From Kribbella italica (lineage in GTDB: Bacteria > Actinomycetota > Actinomycetes > Propionibacteriales > Kribbellaceae): a stretch of DNA of 64,000 nucleotides. The notes beneath the pieces are model-generated. The model ran no database searches. It had not been told where the DNA came from and saw only the letters and a program-made list of their open reading frames with translations. The position numbers and the translations under genes were made by a program. Where the stretch lies: positions 6,014,001 to 6,078,000 of the forward strand of contig NZ_JACHMY010000001.1 in NCBI RefSeq assembly GCF_014205135.1. Direction: 5' to 3'. How positions within the stretch are numbered: the first letter of the stretch is position 1; the number at the start of each line of letters is the position of its first letter. Positions 7,583-15,098 of this stretch are shown piece after piece.

Positions 7583-9238
7583 TCAGGACTCCTGCATCGG
7601 AATCCGCACCCCACGCTCGGACGCGACCTCTGCCGCCTTCTCGTACCCCGCGTCCACGTGCCGAATCACCCCCATCGCCGGGTCGTTGGTGAGCACCCGC
7701 TCGAGCTTCTGCCGGGCGAGCTCGGTGCCGTCGGCAACCGACACCTGACCGGCGTGGATCGAGCGGCCCATCCCGACGCCACCGCCGTGGTGGATGGACA
7801 CCCAGGACGCGCCGCTGGCGGTGTTCACCAGCGCGTTCAGCAACGGCCAGTCCGCGATCGCGTCCGAGCCGTCGAGCATGCCTTCGGTCTCCCGGTACGG
7901 CGACGCGACGCTTCCGGTGTCCAGGTGGTCGCGGCCGATCACGATCGGCGCCTCGAGCTCGCCGGAGGCAACCATCTCGTTGAACCGCAGCCCCGCCTTG
8001 TCCCGCTCGCCCTGGCCGAGCCAGCAGATCCGGGCCGGCAGGCCCTGGAACGCGACCCGCTCCTGCGCCATCTTGATCCACCGGGTCAGGTGCTCGTTGT
8101 CCGGGAACAGTTCGAGGATCGCCTGGTCGGTCCGCGCGATGTCGCGCGGGTTGCCCGACAGCGCCGCCCACCGGAACGGGCCCTTGCCCTCACAGAACAA
8201 CGGCCGGATGTACGCCGGAACGAAGCCCGGGAAGTCGAAGGCCCGGCCGAACCCGGCCTTGCGCGCCTCGTCGCGGATCGAGTTGCCGTAGTCGAACACC
8301 TCGGCCCCGGCGTCCTGGAACCCGACCATCGCCGCCACGTGCTGGGCCATCGAGGCCTGCGCGCGCTCGGTGAACCCGGCCGGGTCCTTCTGCCGCTCGG
8401 CCGCCCAGTCCTCGAAGTCCACCCCGACCGGCAGGTACATCAGCGGGTCGTGCGCCGAGGTCTGGTCGGTCACGATGTCGATCGGCGCACCGGCCTCCAG
8501 CAGCGCCGGCACGATCACCGCGGCGTTGCCGAGGACACCGATCGACAGCGGCTGACGCGCCTTCTTCGCCTCCTCGGCCAGCTGCAGCGCGTGGTCGACG
8601 GAGTCGGCCCGTACGTCGAGGTAGCGGTGCTCGATCCGGCGGTGGATGCGCGAGTCGTCGACATCGATGCAGATCGCCACCCCGTCGTTCATCGTCACCG
8701 CGAGCGGCTGCGCGCCGCCCATGCCGCCGAGCCCGGCGGTCAGCGTGATCGTCCCGGCCAGGGTGCCGCCGAACTTCTTCGCGGCGACCGCGGCGAACGT
8801 CTCGTAGGTGCCCTGCAGGATGCCCTGGGTGCCGATGTAGATCCACGACCCGGCCGTCATCTGGCCGTACATGGTCAGCCCGAGCGCCTCCAGCTTGCGG
8901 AACTCCTCCCAGTTGGCCCAGTCGCCGACCAGGTTGGAGTTCGCGATCAGCACCCGCGGCGCCCACTCGTGGGTACGCATCACGCCGACCGGACGGCCGG
9001 ACTGGACCAGCATCGTCTCGTCGTCCTTCAGCGTGGTCAGCGTGCGGGCCATCGCGTCGAAGGAGTTCCAGTCCCGCGCGGCCTTGCCCGAACCGCCGTA
9101 CACGACCAGTTCGTCGGGGTGCTCGGCGACCTCGGGGTCGAGGTTGTTCTGCAGCATCCGCAGTGCGGCTTCCTGCTGCCAGCCCTGGGTGGTCAGGGTG
9201 GTGCCGCGCGCGGCGCGGACGGGACGGGGTCCGGACAT
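7583..9238 (-). CDS. hutU: Urocanate hydratase HutU
   Basis: Second enzyme of histidine catabolism, converting urocanate to imidazolone propionate with tightly bound NAD. The 551-aa protein shows the conserved segments LRMLQNNLDPEVAEHP, VVYGGSGKAARDW and SGNPRDIARTDQAILELFPD, and the NAD-binding stretch LTAGLGGMGGAQPLAV. Length and ends fit the family. The start at 9238 is 24 bases after the hutH stop, so hutH-hutU form a two-gene operon, followed 172 bases later by the transporter operon on the same strand. Confidence 0.97.
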   Translation of the reverse strand: MSGPRPVRAARGTTLTTQGWQQEAALRMLQNNLDPEVAEHPDELVVYGGSGKAARDWNSFDAMARTLTTLKDDETMLVQSGRPVGVMRTHEWAPRVLIANSNLVGDWANWEEFRKLEALGLTMYGQMTAGSWIYIGTQGILQGTYETFAAVAAKKFGGTLAGTITLTAGLGGMGGAQPLAVTMNDGVAICIDVDDSRIHRRIEHRYLDVRADSVDHALQLAEEAKKARQPLSIGVLGNAAVIVPALLEAGAPIDIVTDQTSAHDPLMYLPVGVDFEDWAAERQKDPAGFTERAQASMAQHVAAMVGFQDAGAEVFDYGNSIRDEARKAGFGRAFDFPGFVPAYIRPLFCEGKGPFRWAALSGNPRDIARTDQAILELFPDNEHLTRWIKMAQERVAFQGLPARICWLGQGERDKAGLRFNEMVASGELEAPIVIGRDHLDTGSVASPYRETEGMLDGSDAIADWPLLNALVNTASGASWVSIHHGGGVGMGRSIHAGQVSVADGTELARQKLERVLTNDPAMGVIRHVDAGYEKAAEVASERGVRIPMQES

Positions 9239-9262
9239 GGGTGATCCAGCCTTTCCAGTTGA

Positions 9263-10807
9263 TCAGGCGAGCGGGCCGGTGACGGCCTCGACAGCGGACA
9301 GGTAGGTGCCGTCGGCAACGAGCCGGACGGAGTGCTCGATCTCGGGGGCGAGGTGCCGGTCGGTGCCCGGCCCCTCGACGTGGGTGCGCAGCTCACGCCG
9401 TACGGCGGACGTCGCGGGCGCGGGCTCCAGCGGCGCGCGCAGGTCCAGCGCGCGAGCGGCGGTGAGGATCTCGACGGCCAGCACACGTTCGAGGCCGTCG
9501 ACCGAGCGGCGCAGCTTGCGCGCGGCGGACCAGCCCATCGACACGTGGTCCTCCTGCATCGCGCTGCTCGGGATCGAGTCGACGCTGGCCGGGACCGCGA
9601 GGCGCTTCAGCTCGGACACGATCGCGGCCTGCGTGTACTGCGCGATCATGTGGCCGCTGTCGACGCCCGGGTCGTCGGCGAGGAACGCGTTCAGCCCGTG
9701 GTTGCGGGCGACGTCGAGGAAGCGATCGGTACGCCGTTCGCTGATGCTCGCGACGTCGGCGACGGCGATCGCCAGGAAGTCCAGGACGTAACCCACGGGA
9801 GCGCCGTGGAAGTTGCCGTTCGACTCGACCCGGCCGTCGGGCAGCACGACCGGGTTGTCGATCGCGGCCGCCAGCTCGCGGCCGGCGACCGTGGCCGCGT
9901 GGGCGATGGTGTCGCGAGCGGCGCCGTGCACCTGCGGCGAGCAGCGCAACGAGTACGCGTCCTGGACCCGGTTGCAGTCGGGCCCGCGGTGGCTGGCGAC
10001 GATCGCACTGTCGGCCAGTACGGCGCGCAGGTTGGAGGCGGCGGCGCCCTGACCCGGGTGCGGGCGCAGTGCCTGGAGATCGGCGGCGAACACGCGATCG
10101 GTCCCGAGCTGCCCCTCGACACTCATCGCGGCGGCGATGTCGGCGGTCTTCAGCAGGCGGTCGAGATCGGCGATCGCGAGGACCAGCATGCCGAGCATGC
10201 CGTCGGTCCCGTTGATCAGCGCGAGACCTTCCTTCTCGGCCAGTACGACGGGCCGCAGGCCGTTCTCGGCGAGTGCCTCGCCGGCGTCGAGCAGGGTGCC
10301 GTCGCGGTCGCGGACCTTGCCCTCACCCATCACCGCGAGCGCGACGTGGGACAGCGGCGCGAGATCACCGGAGCAGCCGAGACTGCCGTACTCGTGCACG
10401 ACCGGGGTCAGCCCCGCGTTCAGCAGGCCGGCGTACGCCTGTGCGGTCTCGACCTTCACGCCGGTGCGACCGGTCGCCAGCGTCGACAACCGCAGCAGCA
10501 CGAGCGCGCGGACGACCTCGGTCTCGACCTCGGGGCCTGAACCCGCCGCGTGCGAACGGACCAGGCTGCGCTGCAACTGGGCGCGCAGCTCCGGCGCGAT
10601 GTGCCGCGTCGCCAGCGCCCCGAAGCCGGTCGACACCCCGTAGTGCGGGATGTCGGCGTGCGCCAGCGCCTCGATCGCGGCACGTGACTTGGCGATCTCC
10701 TCCAGCGCGTGGTCGTCGATCCGCACCGTCGCGCCGTACCGGGCCACGGCGACCACGTCACCGGCGGCCAACGGCCCGGTACCCACCACTACTTCAGCTG
10801 TCTCCAC
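9263..10807 (-). CDS. hutH: Histidine ammonia-lyase HutH (Cys-Ser-Gly MIO triad)
   Basis: Deaminates L-histidine to trans-urocanate. The 514-aa product has HYGVSTGFGALA (Tyr56) and GSLGCSGDLAPLSH (Cys145-Ser146-Gly147), the tripeptide that cyclises to the MIO electrophile; most lyases have Ala-Ser-Gly here, and Cys in the first place is tolerated. The frame is open upstream; GTG at 10807 is chosen because it lies 55 bases from the GTCTC-N6-GAGAC operator, the same distance as in the paralogue at 15099, and six bases after a TGCAAT -10-like box (10814-10819). GTG seven codons later is a weaker alternative. Confidence 0.94.
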   Translation of the reverse strand: METAEVVVGTGPLAAGDVVAVARYGATVRIDDHALEEIAKSRAAIEALAHADIPHYGVSTGFGALATRHIAPELRAQLQRSLVRSHAAGSGPEVETEVVRALVLLRLSTLATGRTGVKVETAQAYAGLLNAGLTPVVHEYGSLGCSGDLAPLSHVALAVMGEGKVRDRDGTLLDAGEALAENGLRPVVLAEKEGLALINGTDGMLGMLVLAIADLDRLLKTADIAAAMSVEGQLGTDRVFAADLQALRPHPGQGAAASNLRAVLADSAIVASHRGPDCNRVQDAYSLRCSPQVHGAARDTIAHAATVAGRELAAAIDNPVVLPDGRVESNGNFHGAPVGYVLDFLAIAVADVASISERRTDRFLDVARNHGLNAFLADDPGVDSGHMIAQYTQAAIVSELKRLAVPASVDSIPSSAMQEDHVSMGWSAARKLRRSVDGLERVLAVEILTAARALDLRAPLEPAPATSAVRRELRTHVEGPGTDRHLAPEIEHSVRLVADGTYLSAVEAVTGPLA

Positions 10808-10860
10808 CCGCCCATTGCACCGCGCCCTCGCCCGCACCGACAGGACCGCCACCCCAGTTG

Positions 10861-10880
10861 CTGTCTCAGATGCGAGACAG
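10861..10880. promoter_or_regulatory. Hut operator 1 (perfect palindrome)
   Basis: CTGTCTC-AGATGC-GAGACAG is a perfect 7-bp inverted repeat between divergent hutH and the GNAT gene. The core GTCTC-N6-GAGAC recurs before the hutH paralogue (15028-15043) and degenerately before the IclR gene (11990-12005). IclR-family repressors commonly bind short palindromes of this size, so the product of 12027-12785 is the likely binder (inference). Confidence 0.65.
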
Positions 10881-10914
10881 TTGCCGCGACCCTGTCGCGC
10901 AATAGGCTCAGGCC
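10881..10914 (+). promoter_or_regulatory. Promoter of the GNAT gene, probably leaderless
   Basis: TTGCCG (10881-10886) and TAGGCT (10903-10908) are spaced by 16 bases, with the ATG six bases after the -10 box. No ribosome-binding site fits, so transcription probably begins at or next to the start codon. The hut operator abuts the -35 box directly. Confidence 0.5.
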
Positions 10915-11808
10915 ATGGTCGAAGTACGCCGGGCGGTCCCGGGTGACGGGGCGGGAATCGCGGCGGTGCTCGCGGCCTCGCTGCCCCGATTGGTGAAGAC
11001 GGCCCGCGGGCTCGAGTCCGAGCTGCGGTCCAGTCCGTCGCGCGTCGTGCTGCTGGGCGTCGACGAGGGCCGGACGGTTGGCTACGGCAACGTCTACCTG
11101 CCCGATCCGGGCGAGACGGCTGAGCGGATCCGGGTCGCCGTGCAGGTGACACCGGAGCATCGCGGCCGCGGCGTCGGCCAGGCGCTGCTGACCGAGATCG
11201 AGCGGGTCGCCGCCGACGCCGGCGCGGTGTCCTTGCTGACCGTGATCGAGGACGACGACCGCTCGCTGCACTTCGCGCGGCAGCGCGGGTTCGTGGTCGA
11301 CCGGCAGATGAGCCACTCCGAGGCCGTGCTCGCCGGAACGCCCGATCCCGTCGACCCGCCGGAGGGCCTGCGGCTGGCGTCGTACGAGGAGGTCGGTCCG
11401 CGGCCGGTCTGGGAGGCGATGTCCGCGGTGATCGGTGGGGACCCGAGCGGGCTGTCGTTCCTCGGGCCGTTCGACGAGTGGGTCGAGTCGGGCTGGAGGA
11501 ACCCGGACCTGCGCCCGGATCTCAGCATCGTGCTGCTCGACGGCGAGCAGGTCGTCTCCCTGGTGAGTACGGCGGCCGACCCGGAGCGTGGCGTGATCTG
11601 GTCCAACCTGACCGGCACCATCCCGGCGTACCGGGGGCGTGGGCTGGCCAAGGTGGTGAAGTCGCACGCGCTGCGACGGGCCCACCTGGCCGGCCTGGCG
11701 ACGGCCTCGACCGGGAACGACGCCGCGAACGCACCGATGCTCGCGGTCAACGACTGGCTCGGGTACCGGCTCGCCGGTTCGGCCTGGACGGCGGAGAAGA
11801 CACTGTGA
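10915..11808 (+). CDS. GNAT-family N-acetyltransferase, two-domain
   Basis: A 297-aa protein with an N-terminal GNAT domain (residues about 1-150; acetyl-CoA loop VTPEHRGRGVGQALLTEIE) and a second, weaker GNAT-like half (ending IPAYRGRGLAKVVKSHALRRA). It should transfer an acyl group from acyl-CoA to an amine; the substrate is unknown. It is divergent from hutH across the shared operator and followed by a small membrane protein and the IclR gene, so it may be co-regulated with histidine use, possibly acting on a histidine-derived amine. That role is a guess. Confidence 0.85.
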   Translation: MVEVRRAVPGDGAGIAAVLAASLPRLVKTARGLESELRSSPSRVVLLGVDEGRTVGYGNVYLPDPGETAERIRVAVQVTPEHRGRGVGQALLTEIERVAADAGAVSLLTVIEDDDRSLHFARQRGFVVDRQMSHSEAVLAGTPDPVDPPEGLRLASYEEVGPRPVWEAMSAVIGGDPSGLSFLGPFDEWVESGWRNPDLRPDLSIVLLDGEQVVSLVSTAADPERGVIWSNLTGTIPAYRGRGLAKVVKSHALRRAHLAGLATASTGNDAANAPMLAVNDWLGYRLAGSAWTAEKTL

Positions 11809-12002
11809 CCAAGAAGCTCGTGCTGTCGCTGTCGTTCTTCGCCGCGCTGTCGATCGCGGTCGGGTTCCTGCTCTCGGGCGCCGACCGGACCTTCGACTGG
11901 CGGCTGGCCGGCGGACTGTTCGCGGTCGCCCTGGTCGGCGAGCTGACCCGGCTCAAGATCCGGCGCGGCCGCGCCCGGAGCGGTCAATCGTCCAAAATCT
12001 GA
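11805..12002 (+). CDS. Small two-helix membrane protein
   Basis: A 65-aa product starting at GTG 11805, which overlaps the GNAT stop as GTGA. The sequence VTKKLVLSLSFFAALSIAVGF and a second hydrophobic stretch (LAGGLFAVALVGELT) predict two transmembrane helices and a basic C-terminal tail (RLKIRRGRARSG). Family not recognised. The coupling suggests co-translation with the acetyltransferase. Its last bases overlap the degenerate operator of the IclR gene. Confidence 0.55.
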   Translation: MTKKLVLSLSFFAALSIAVGFLLSGADRTFDWRLAGGLFAVALVGELTRLKIRRGRARSGQSSKI

Positions 12003-12030
12003 GACAGGGCCGCTACTCTCACAGTTGTGA
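11990..12030 (+). promoter_or_regulatory. IclR gene promoter with degenerate hut operator
   Basis: A conserved right half GAGACAG (12001-12007) with a weak left half GTCCA (11990-11994) at the correct N6 distance resembles the hut operators. TACTCT (12014-12019) is a -10 candidate seven bases before the GTG start, and TCACA-GT-TGTGA (12019-12030) is a short palindrome over the start. This would place the regulator under its own control on a leaderless mRNA. Confidence 0.45.
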
Positions 12031-12785
12031 GCGGCAACGTTCCCGCCTCGACCCGGACCCTGCGGGTACTGACGTTCCTGGCCACCCAGCCCGGACCCGT
12101 ACCGATGGAGCGCATCGCCTCCGCGGTCGGCTTGCCGCGCTCGTCGACCTATCACTTGCTCCGGGCAATGATCGACGAAGGCTTCGTCGTGCATCTGCCG
12201 GAGGACAAGCGCTACGGCTTGGGGGTCGCCGCCTTCGAGATCGGATCGGCCTACCTGCGGCACGACCCGCTCGAGCGGCTGGCGCGCCCGCTGCTGGCCC
12301 AGCTCGTCGCCGAGGTCGGCCACACCGCACACCTCGGCGTACTGCACGGTCGTGAACTCGTCTACCTGTTGAAAGAACAGCCGCCCCGGCCGTTGACGCT
12401 GGTGACCGACGTCGGTGTCCGCCTGCCCGCCACCCTGACTGCCTCCGGGCGAGCCCTACTGGCGGCCCTGCCTCCCGCGCAGGTCCGGGCTCTGTTCCCC
12501 ACGCCCGAGTCGTTCGTTCGCCGGACGGACCAAGGGCCGCAGACGCTCAGCCAGCTCCGACGCCTGCTTGCCGACGAACGCCAGCAGGGCTTCGCCATCG
12601 AGGAGTCCCACGTCACCGCCGGCGTCACCTCGGTCGCCAGTGCCGCCGTCGACCACGCCGGGCATCCGGCCGCCGCGATCAGCATCTCCTTCCGCAGCGA
12701 GTCGGTCAGCCCCGGCGAGCGCTCGTTGCTGGCCCGCCGCGTCCGCCAGGCCGCCGAGGCGTTGACCCGTCGGCTCCGCGGCTAG
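12027..12785 (+). CDS. IclR-family regulator, probable hut regulator
   Basis: A 252-aa transcription factor with an N-terminal winged helix-turn-helix (STRTLRVLTFLATQPGP...IASAVGLPRSSTYHLLRAM, residues 8-50) and the IclR effector domain (GTAHLGVLHGRELVYLL-like segment; C-terminal GVTSVASAAVDHAGHPAAAISIS). The effector is probably urocanate or another pathway intermediate by analogy with other Hut regulators; this is inferred. It sits at the end of the GNAT cluster and faces three GTCTC-type operators in the region. Start GTG 12027 has no ribosome-binding site and is probably leaderless. Confidence 0.88.
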   Translation: MSGNVPASTRTLRVLTFLATQPGPVPMERIASAVGLPRSSTYHLLRAMIDEGFVVHLPEDKRYGLGVAAFEIGSAYLRHDPLERLARPLLAQLVAEVGHTAHLGVLHGRELVYLLKEQPPRPLTLVTDVGVRLPATLTASGRALLAALPPAQVRALFPTPESFVRRTDQGPQTLSQLRRLLADERQQGFAIEESHVTAGVTSVASAAVDHAGHPAAAISISFRSESVSPGERSLLARRVRQAAEALTRRLRG

Positions 12786-12890
12786 CCGGACGCCCACCAC
12801 TCACCAACCGGCCGATCCGGACCGGTCGACGCCGGGCGTGAGCGTGCGGGGCTCTGAACGTCGGTGGTTGGTGAGTGGTGGGCGTCCGGC
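12785..12890. repeat. Dispersed palindrome, copy 2 (perfect 25-bp arms)
   Basis: Arms 12785-12809 and 12866-12890 are exact 25-bp inverted repeats separated by 56 nt. The core CCCACCACTCACCAACCGG matches copy 1 (346-435) at 18 of 19 bases. It fills the junction between the convergent IclR and rpsN genes, with the left arm starting at the IclR stop codon. Bidirectional terminator or short mobile palindrome. Confidence 0.75.
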
Positions 12891-12940
12891 TCCGGACAGA
12901 CCGATGGCCCGGCCGGAGCGGCCGGGCCATCGACTGCGGG

Positions 12941-13246
12941 TCACCAAGACGATTTGGTGATCCCCGGGAGCTCCCCACGGTGGGCCATCGTGCGGAAGCG
13001 GACTCGGGAGATGCCGGCCTTGCGCAGGAAACCGCGCGGGCGGCCGTCGACCACGTCGCGGTTGCGGACCCGGATCGGGCTCGCGTCCCGCGGCAGTTTC
13101 TGCAGCTTGAGCTGCGCCTCGCCGCGCTCGGCGAAACCGGTCGCCGGGTCGGCGATCAGCCGCTTCAGCTCGGCGCGGCGCTCGGCGTACCGGGCGACGG
13201 TCACTTTGCGCTGCTCGTTCTTGGCGATCTTGCTGGTCTTCGCCAC
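12941..13246 (-). CDS. rpsN: Ribosomal protein S14, zinc-independent paralogue
   Basis: A 101-aa S14 with the long-form sequence (MAKTSKIAKNEQRK... RDVVDGRPRGFLRKAGISR) and no cysteine at all, so it lacks the CXXC zinc ribbon of the main actinobacterial S14. Such paralogues replace the zinc-containing protein during zinc limitation to release zinc. GTG start at 13246, three bases after rpmG, in the same operon under the Zur-like box at 13514-13530. Confidence 0.95.
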   Translation of the reverse strand: MAKTSKIAKNEQRKVTVARYAERRAELKRLIADPATGFAERGEAQLKLQKLPRDASPIRVRNRDVVDGRPRGFLRKAGISRVRFRTMAHRGELPGITKSSW

Positions 13247-13249
13247 CGG

Positions 13250-13417
13250 TTACCGCTCTTCGCGGAAGTCGACGTGCTGGCGCAGAACCGGGTCGTACTT
13301 GCGGATCATCAGCCGATCGGGGTCGTTGCGGCGGTTCTTCCGGGTCACGTAGGTGAACCCGGTGCCGGCCGTGCTCCGCAGCTTGACGATCGGGCGGATG
13401 TCGTTGTGCTTGGCCAT
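13250..13417 (-). CDS. rpmG: Ribosomal protein L33, zinc-independent paralogue
   Basis: A 55-aa L33 (MAKHNDIRPIVKLRSTAGTG ... ending HVDFREER) read on the minus strand. It has no cysteines, marking it as the zinc-free form. It is the first gene of the rpmG-rpsN operon, with its ATG about 84 bases after a TACACT -10 candidate and the Zur-like box. Confidence 0.93.
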   Translation of the reverse strand: MAKHNDIRPIVKLRSTAGTGFTYVTRKNRRNDPDRLMIRKYDPVLRQHVDFREER

Positions 13418-13500
13418 CGACCAACCTTTCTGGGCGCTCGCGCGCCGTTGGACTCAGTACGGTGAACACCTGGGACCCGGATGACTATTCCGGCTCCTGG

Positions 13501-13530
13501 AGTGTAGGTTGTGTTGGTAATCATTTTCAA
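13501..13530. promoter_or_regulatory. Zur-like box and rpmG promoter
   Basis: TTGGTAATCATTTTCAA (13514-13530) is an imperfect AT-rich palindrome of the Zur-box type between two divergent zinc-starvation operons. On the minus strand TTGAAA (13525-13530) and TACACT (13501-13506) are spaced by 18 bases, so the box would cover the -35 of the rpmG-rpsN promoter. The CobW-like operon on the other side starts 25 bases beyond the box. Confidence 0.7.
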
Positions 13531-13554
13531 TAAGCGTCGAGGAAGAGGGTACGG

Positions 13555-14655
13555 ATGCTGCCGGTCACCTTGGTCAGCGGGGTCGACACCGCCACCCGCG
13601 ACACCGCCGCGACCGATCTCCTGCGGCCCGCGACCGTCCTGGTCGAGTACGACGTGCGCGGGCTGGCCGGCGGCTCGGTCGTCCGGATCGCGCGGACGAC
13701 GGACGGGGTGATCGACCGCGAGGTGATCCGGATGAACCACCCGTGCGTGTCCTGCGCGATGCGCGGGACGCTGGTCGAGCTGCTCCGGAGCATCGCGGTC
13801 GTCGGCCGGTACGACGCGGCGGTGGTGAACCTCCCGGCCGCCGGCGACCCGGAGGCGCTGGCCGAGGAGATCGCGCGGGACGCGTCCGAGGAACTGCAGG
13901 TCAGCGTGGTCCTCGCGGTCGTGGAGGCGAGCAGTTTCGTCGCTGACGCGACCGGCGAGGAGCTGGTCCGCGACCGCGGGATCCCGACTGCCGCGGAGGA
14001 CAACCGGGCACTGGCCGAGGCTGTCGTCCACCAGGTCGAGTACGCCGACGCCGTACTGGTCGATCCCGGGTCGGCAGCGGGTTCGTTGGTGCAAGCGCTC
14101 AACCCGCAGGCCCGGATCGTCGTACGGTCTCGTGAGCTGGCCGGCGTCACGCTGCACGACCTGGCCGCCGCGCGGGCGCGGATCGAGCCGGGAACGATCA
14201 CTGCACCGCTGCGGGAAGAAATCGGGCCCGCCCGGACGTTCCTCTTCTCGTCGGACCGGCCGTTCCACCCCGAACGCCTGTACGACGCGTTGGAGGACCT
14301 GGTCGACAAGTCCGCCCGCGGCAAGGGAACGGTGTGGCTGGCAACGCAGCCGCGGGCCCGGCTCGGGTGGGACAGCTTCGGCACGAACATCTCGCTCGGC
14401 GTCCTGGGCCGCTGGCTCGTCGACCTCCCGGCCGACCGCTGGCCGGAGGTGAGCAGCAGCCACCGGGCCCGCTCGGCCTTCGAATGGCACCCGGAGCACG
14501 GCGACCGCGCGAGCTACCTGTCCTTCACCGGAGTCGACCTCGACGTCTGGGAATTAGAACGCCGCCTGAACGGTTGTGTCCTACGTGCGGACGAAGAGGC
14601 CAGGAGCCTGACCGACCCGTTCGCCCCTTATCTGGAAGGAAGTACCGCTGCATGA
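13555..14655 (+). CDS. CobW/G3E-family metallochaperone-like protein with degenerate P-loop
   Basis: A 366-aa CobW-type protein: N-terminal Rossmann-like domain and C-terminal CobW_C region (ARGKGTVWLATQPRARLGWDSFG... FTGVDLDVWELERRLNGCVL). In zinc homeostasis such proteins move zinc to essential enzymes. Two signature sites are altered: the P-loop GxxxxGKT is replaced by SGVDTATRDTAA, and the CXCC metal motif is CVSC (Cys64, Cys67). It may therefore not hydrolyse GTP. It is overlapped by rpmE (ATGA) and lies under the Zur-like box. A ribosome-binding site GGAAGAGGG precedes the ATG. Confidence 0.8.
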   Translation: MLPVTLVSGVDTATRDTAATDLLRPATVLVEYDVRGLAGGSVVRIARTTDGVIDREVIRMNHPCVSCAMRGTLVELLRSIAVVGRYDAAVVNLPAAGDPEALAEEIARDASEELQVSVVLAVVEASSFVADATGEELVRDRGIPTAAEDNRALAEAVVHQVEYADAVLVDPGSAAGSLVQALNPQARIVVRSRELAGVTLHDLAAARARIEPGTITAPLREEIGPARTFLFSSDRPFHPERLYDALEDLVDKSARGKGTVWLATQPRARLGWDSFGTNISLGVLGRWLVDLPADRWPEVSSSHRARSAFEWHPEHGDRASYLSFTGVDLDVWELERRLNGCVLRADEEARSLTDPFAPYLEGSTAA

Positions 14656-14897
14656 AGCAGAACATTCACCCGGAGTACCGTCGGGTCGTTTTCCGCGACA
14701 AGTCGGGCAACTTCAGCTTCCTGACCGGTTCCACCCGCGAGAGCTCCGAGACGGTCGTCTGGGACGACGGCAACACCTACCCGGTGGTCGACGTCGAGAT
14801 CTCGTCCGCGAGCCACCCGTTCTACACGGGTCAGCAGCGCGTGATGGACACCCAGGGCCGCGTCGAGAAGTTCAAGAAGCGCTACGGCCAGAAGTAA
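14652..14897 (+). CDS. rpmE: Ribosomal protein L31 type B, zinc-independent
   Basis: An 81-aa L31 of the longer type B (MKQNIHPEYRRVVFRDKSGN... ending EKFKKRYGQK) without cysteines, the zinc-free paralogue (also called rpmE2 or ykgM). The start overlaps the CobW-like stop as ATGA. With rpsN and rpmG it completes a three-protein zinc-sparing ribosome set. A strong hairpin follows at 14905-14924. Confidence 0.95.
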   Translation: MKQNIHPEYRRVVFRDKSGNFSFLTGSTRESSETVVWDDGNTYPVVDVEISSASHPFYTGQQRVMDTQGRVEKFKKRYGQK

Positions 14898-14904
14898 GAC
14901 CTGA

Positions 14905-14924
14905 CGCGGGGCTCCGGCCCCGCG
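14905..14924 (+). terminator. Hairpin terminator after rpmE
   Basis: CGCGGGGC-TCCG-GCCCCGCG is a perfect 8-bp GC stem with a four-base loop, seven bases after the rpmE stop. There is no U-tract, as is common for terminators in this group. Confidence 0.6.
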
Positions 14925-15026
14925 CAAGACCAGGCACGGTCACCGCTCGACCCGGCGGCCGCTGCCACCCGGCCCGCTGATCCCACCCTCCCCCAGGATC
15001 GGCGGGCCTTCCTTTCGTCCCGCCGT

Positions 15027-15044
15027 CGTCTCGGATTCGAGACG
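15027..15044. promoter_or_regulatory. Hut operator 2, before the hutH paralogue
   Basis: CGTCTC-GGATTC-GAGACG is a perfect 6-bp inverted repeat with the same GTCTC-N6-GAGAC core as the hutH operator. From the core to the preferred GTG start are 55 bases, exactly as at hutH. Confidence 0.6.
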
Positions 15045-15098
15045 GGGATCGTGGCGTGGTGCTTCAGCCGGTGGGTGGACAGGTCCCACACTGTGGCT

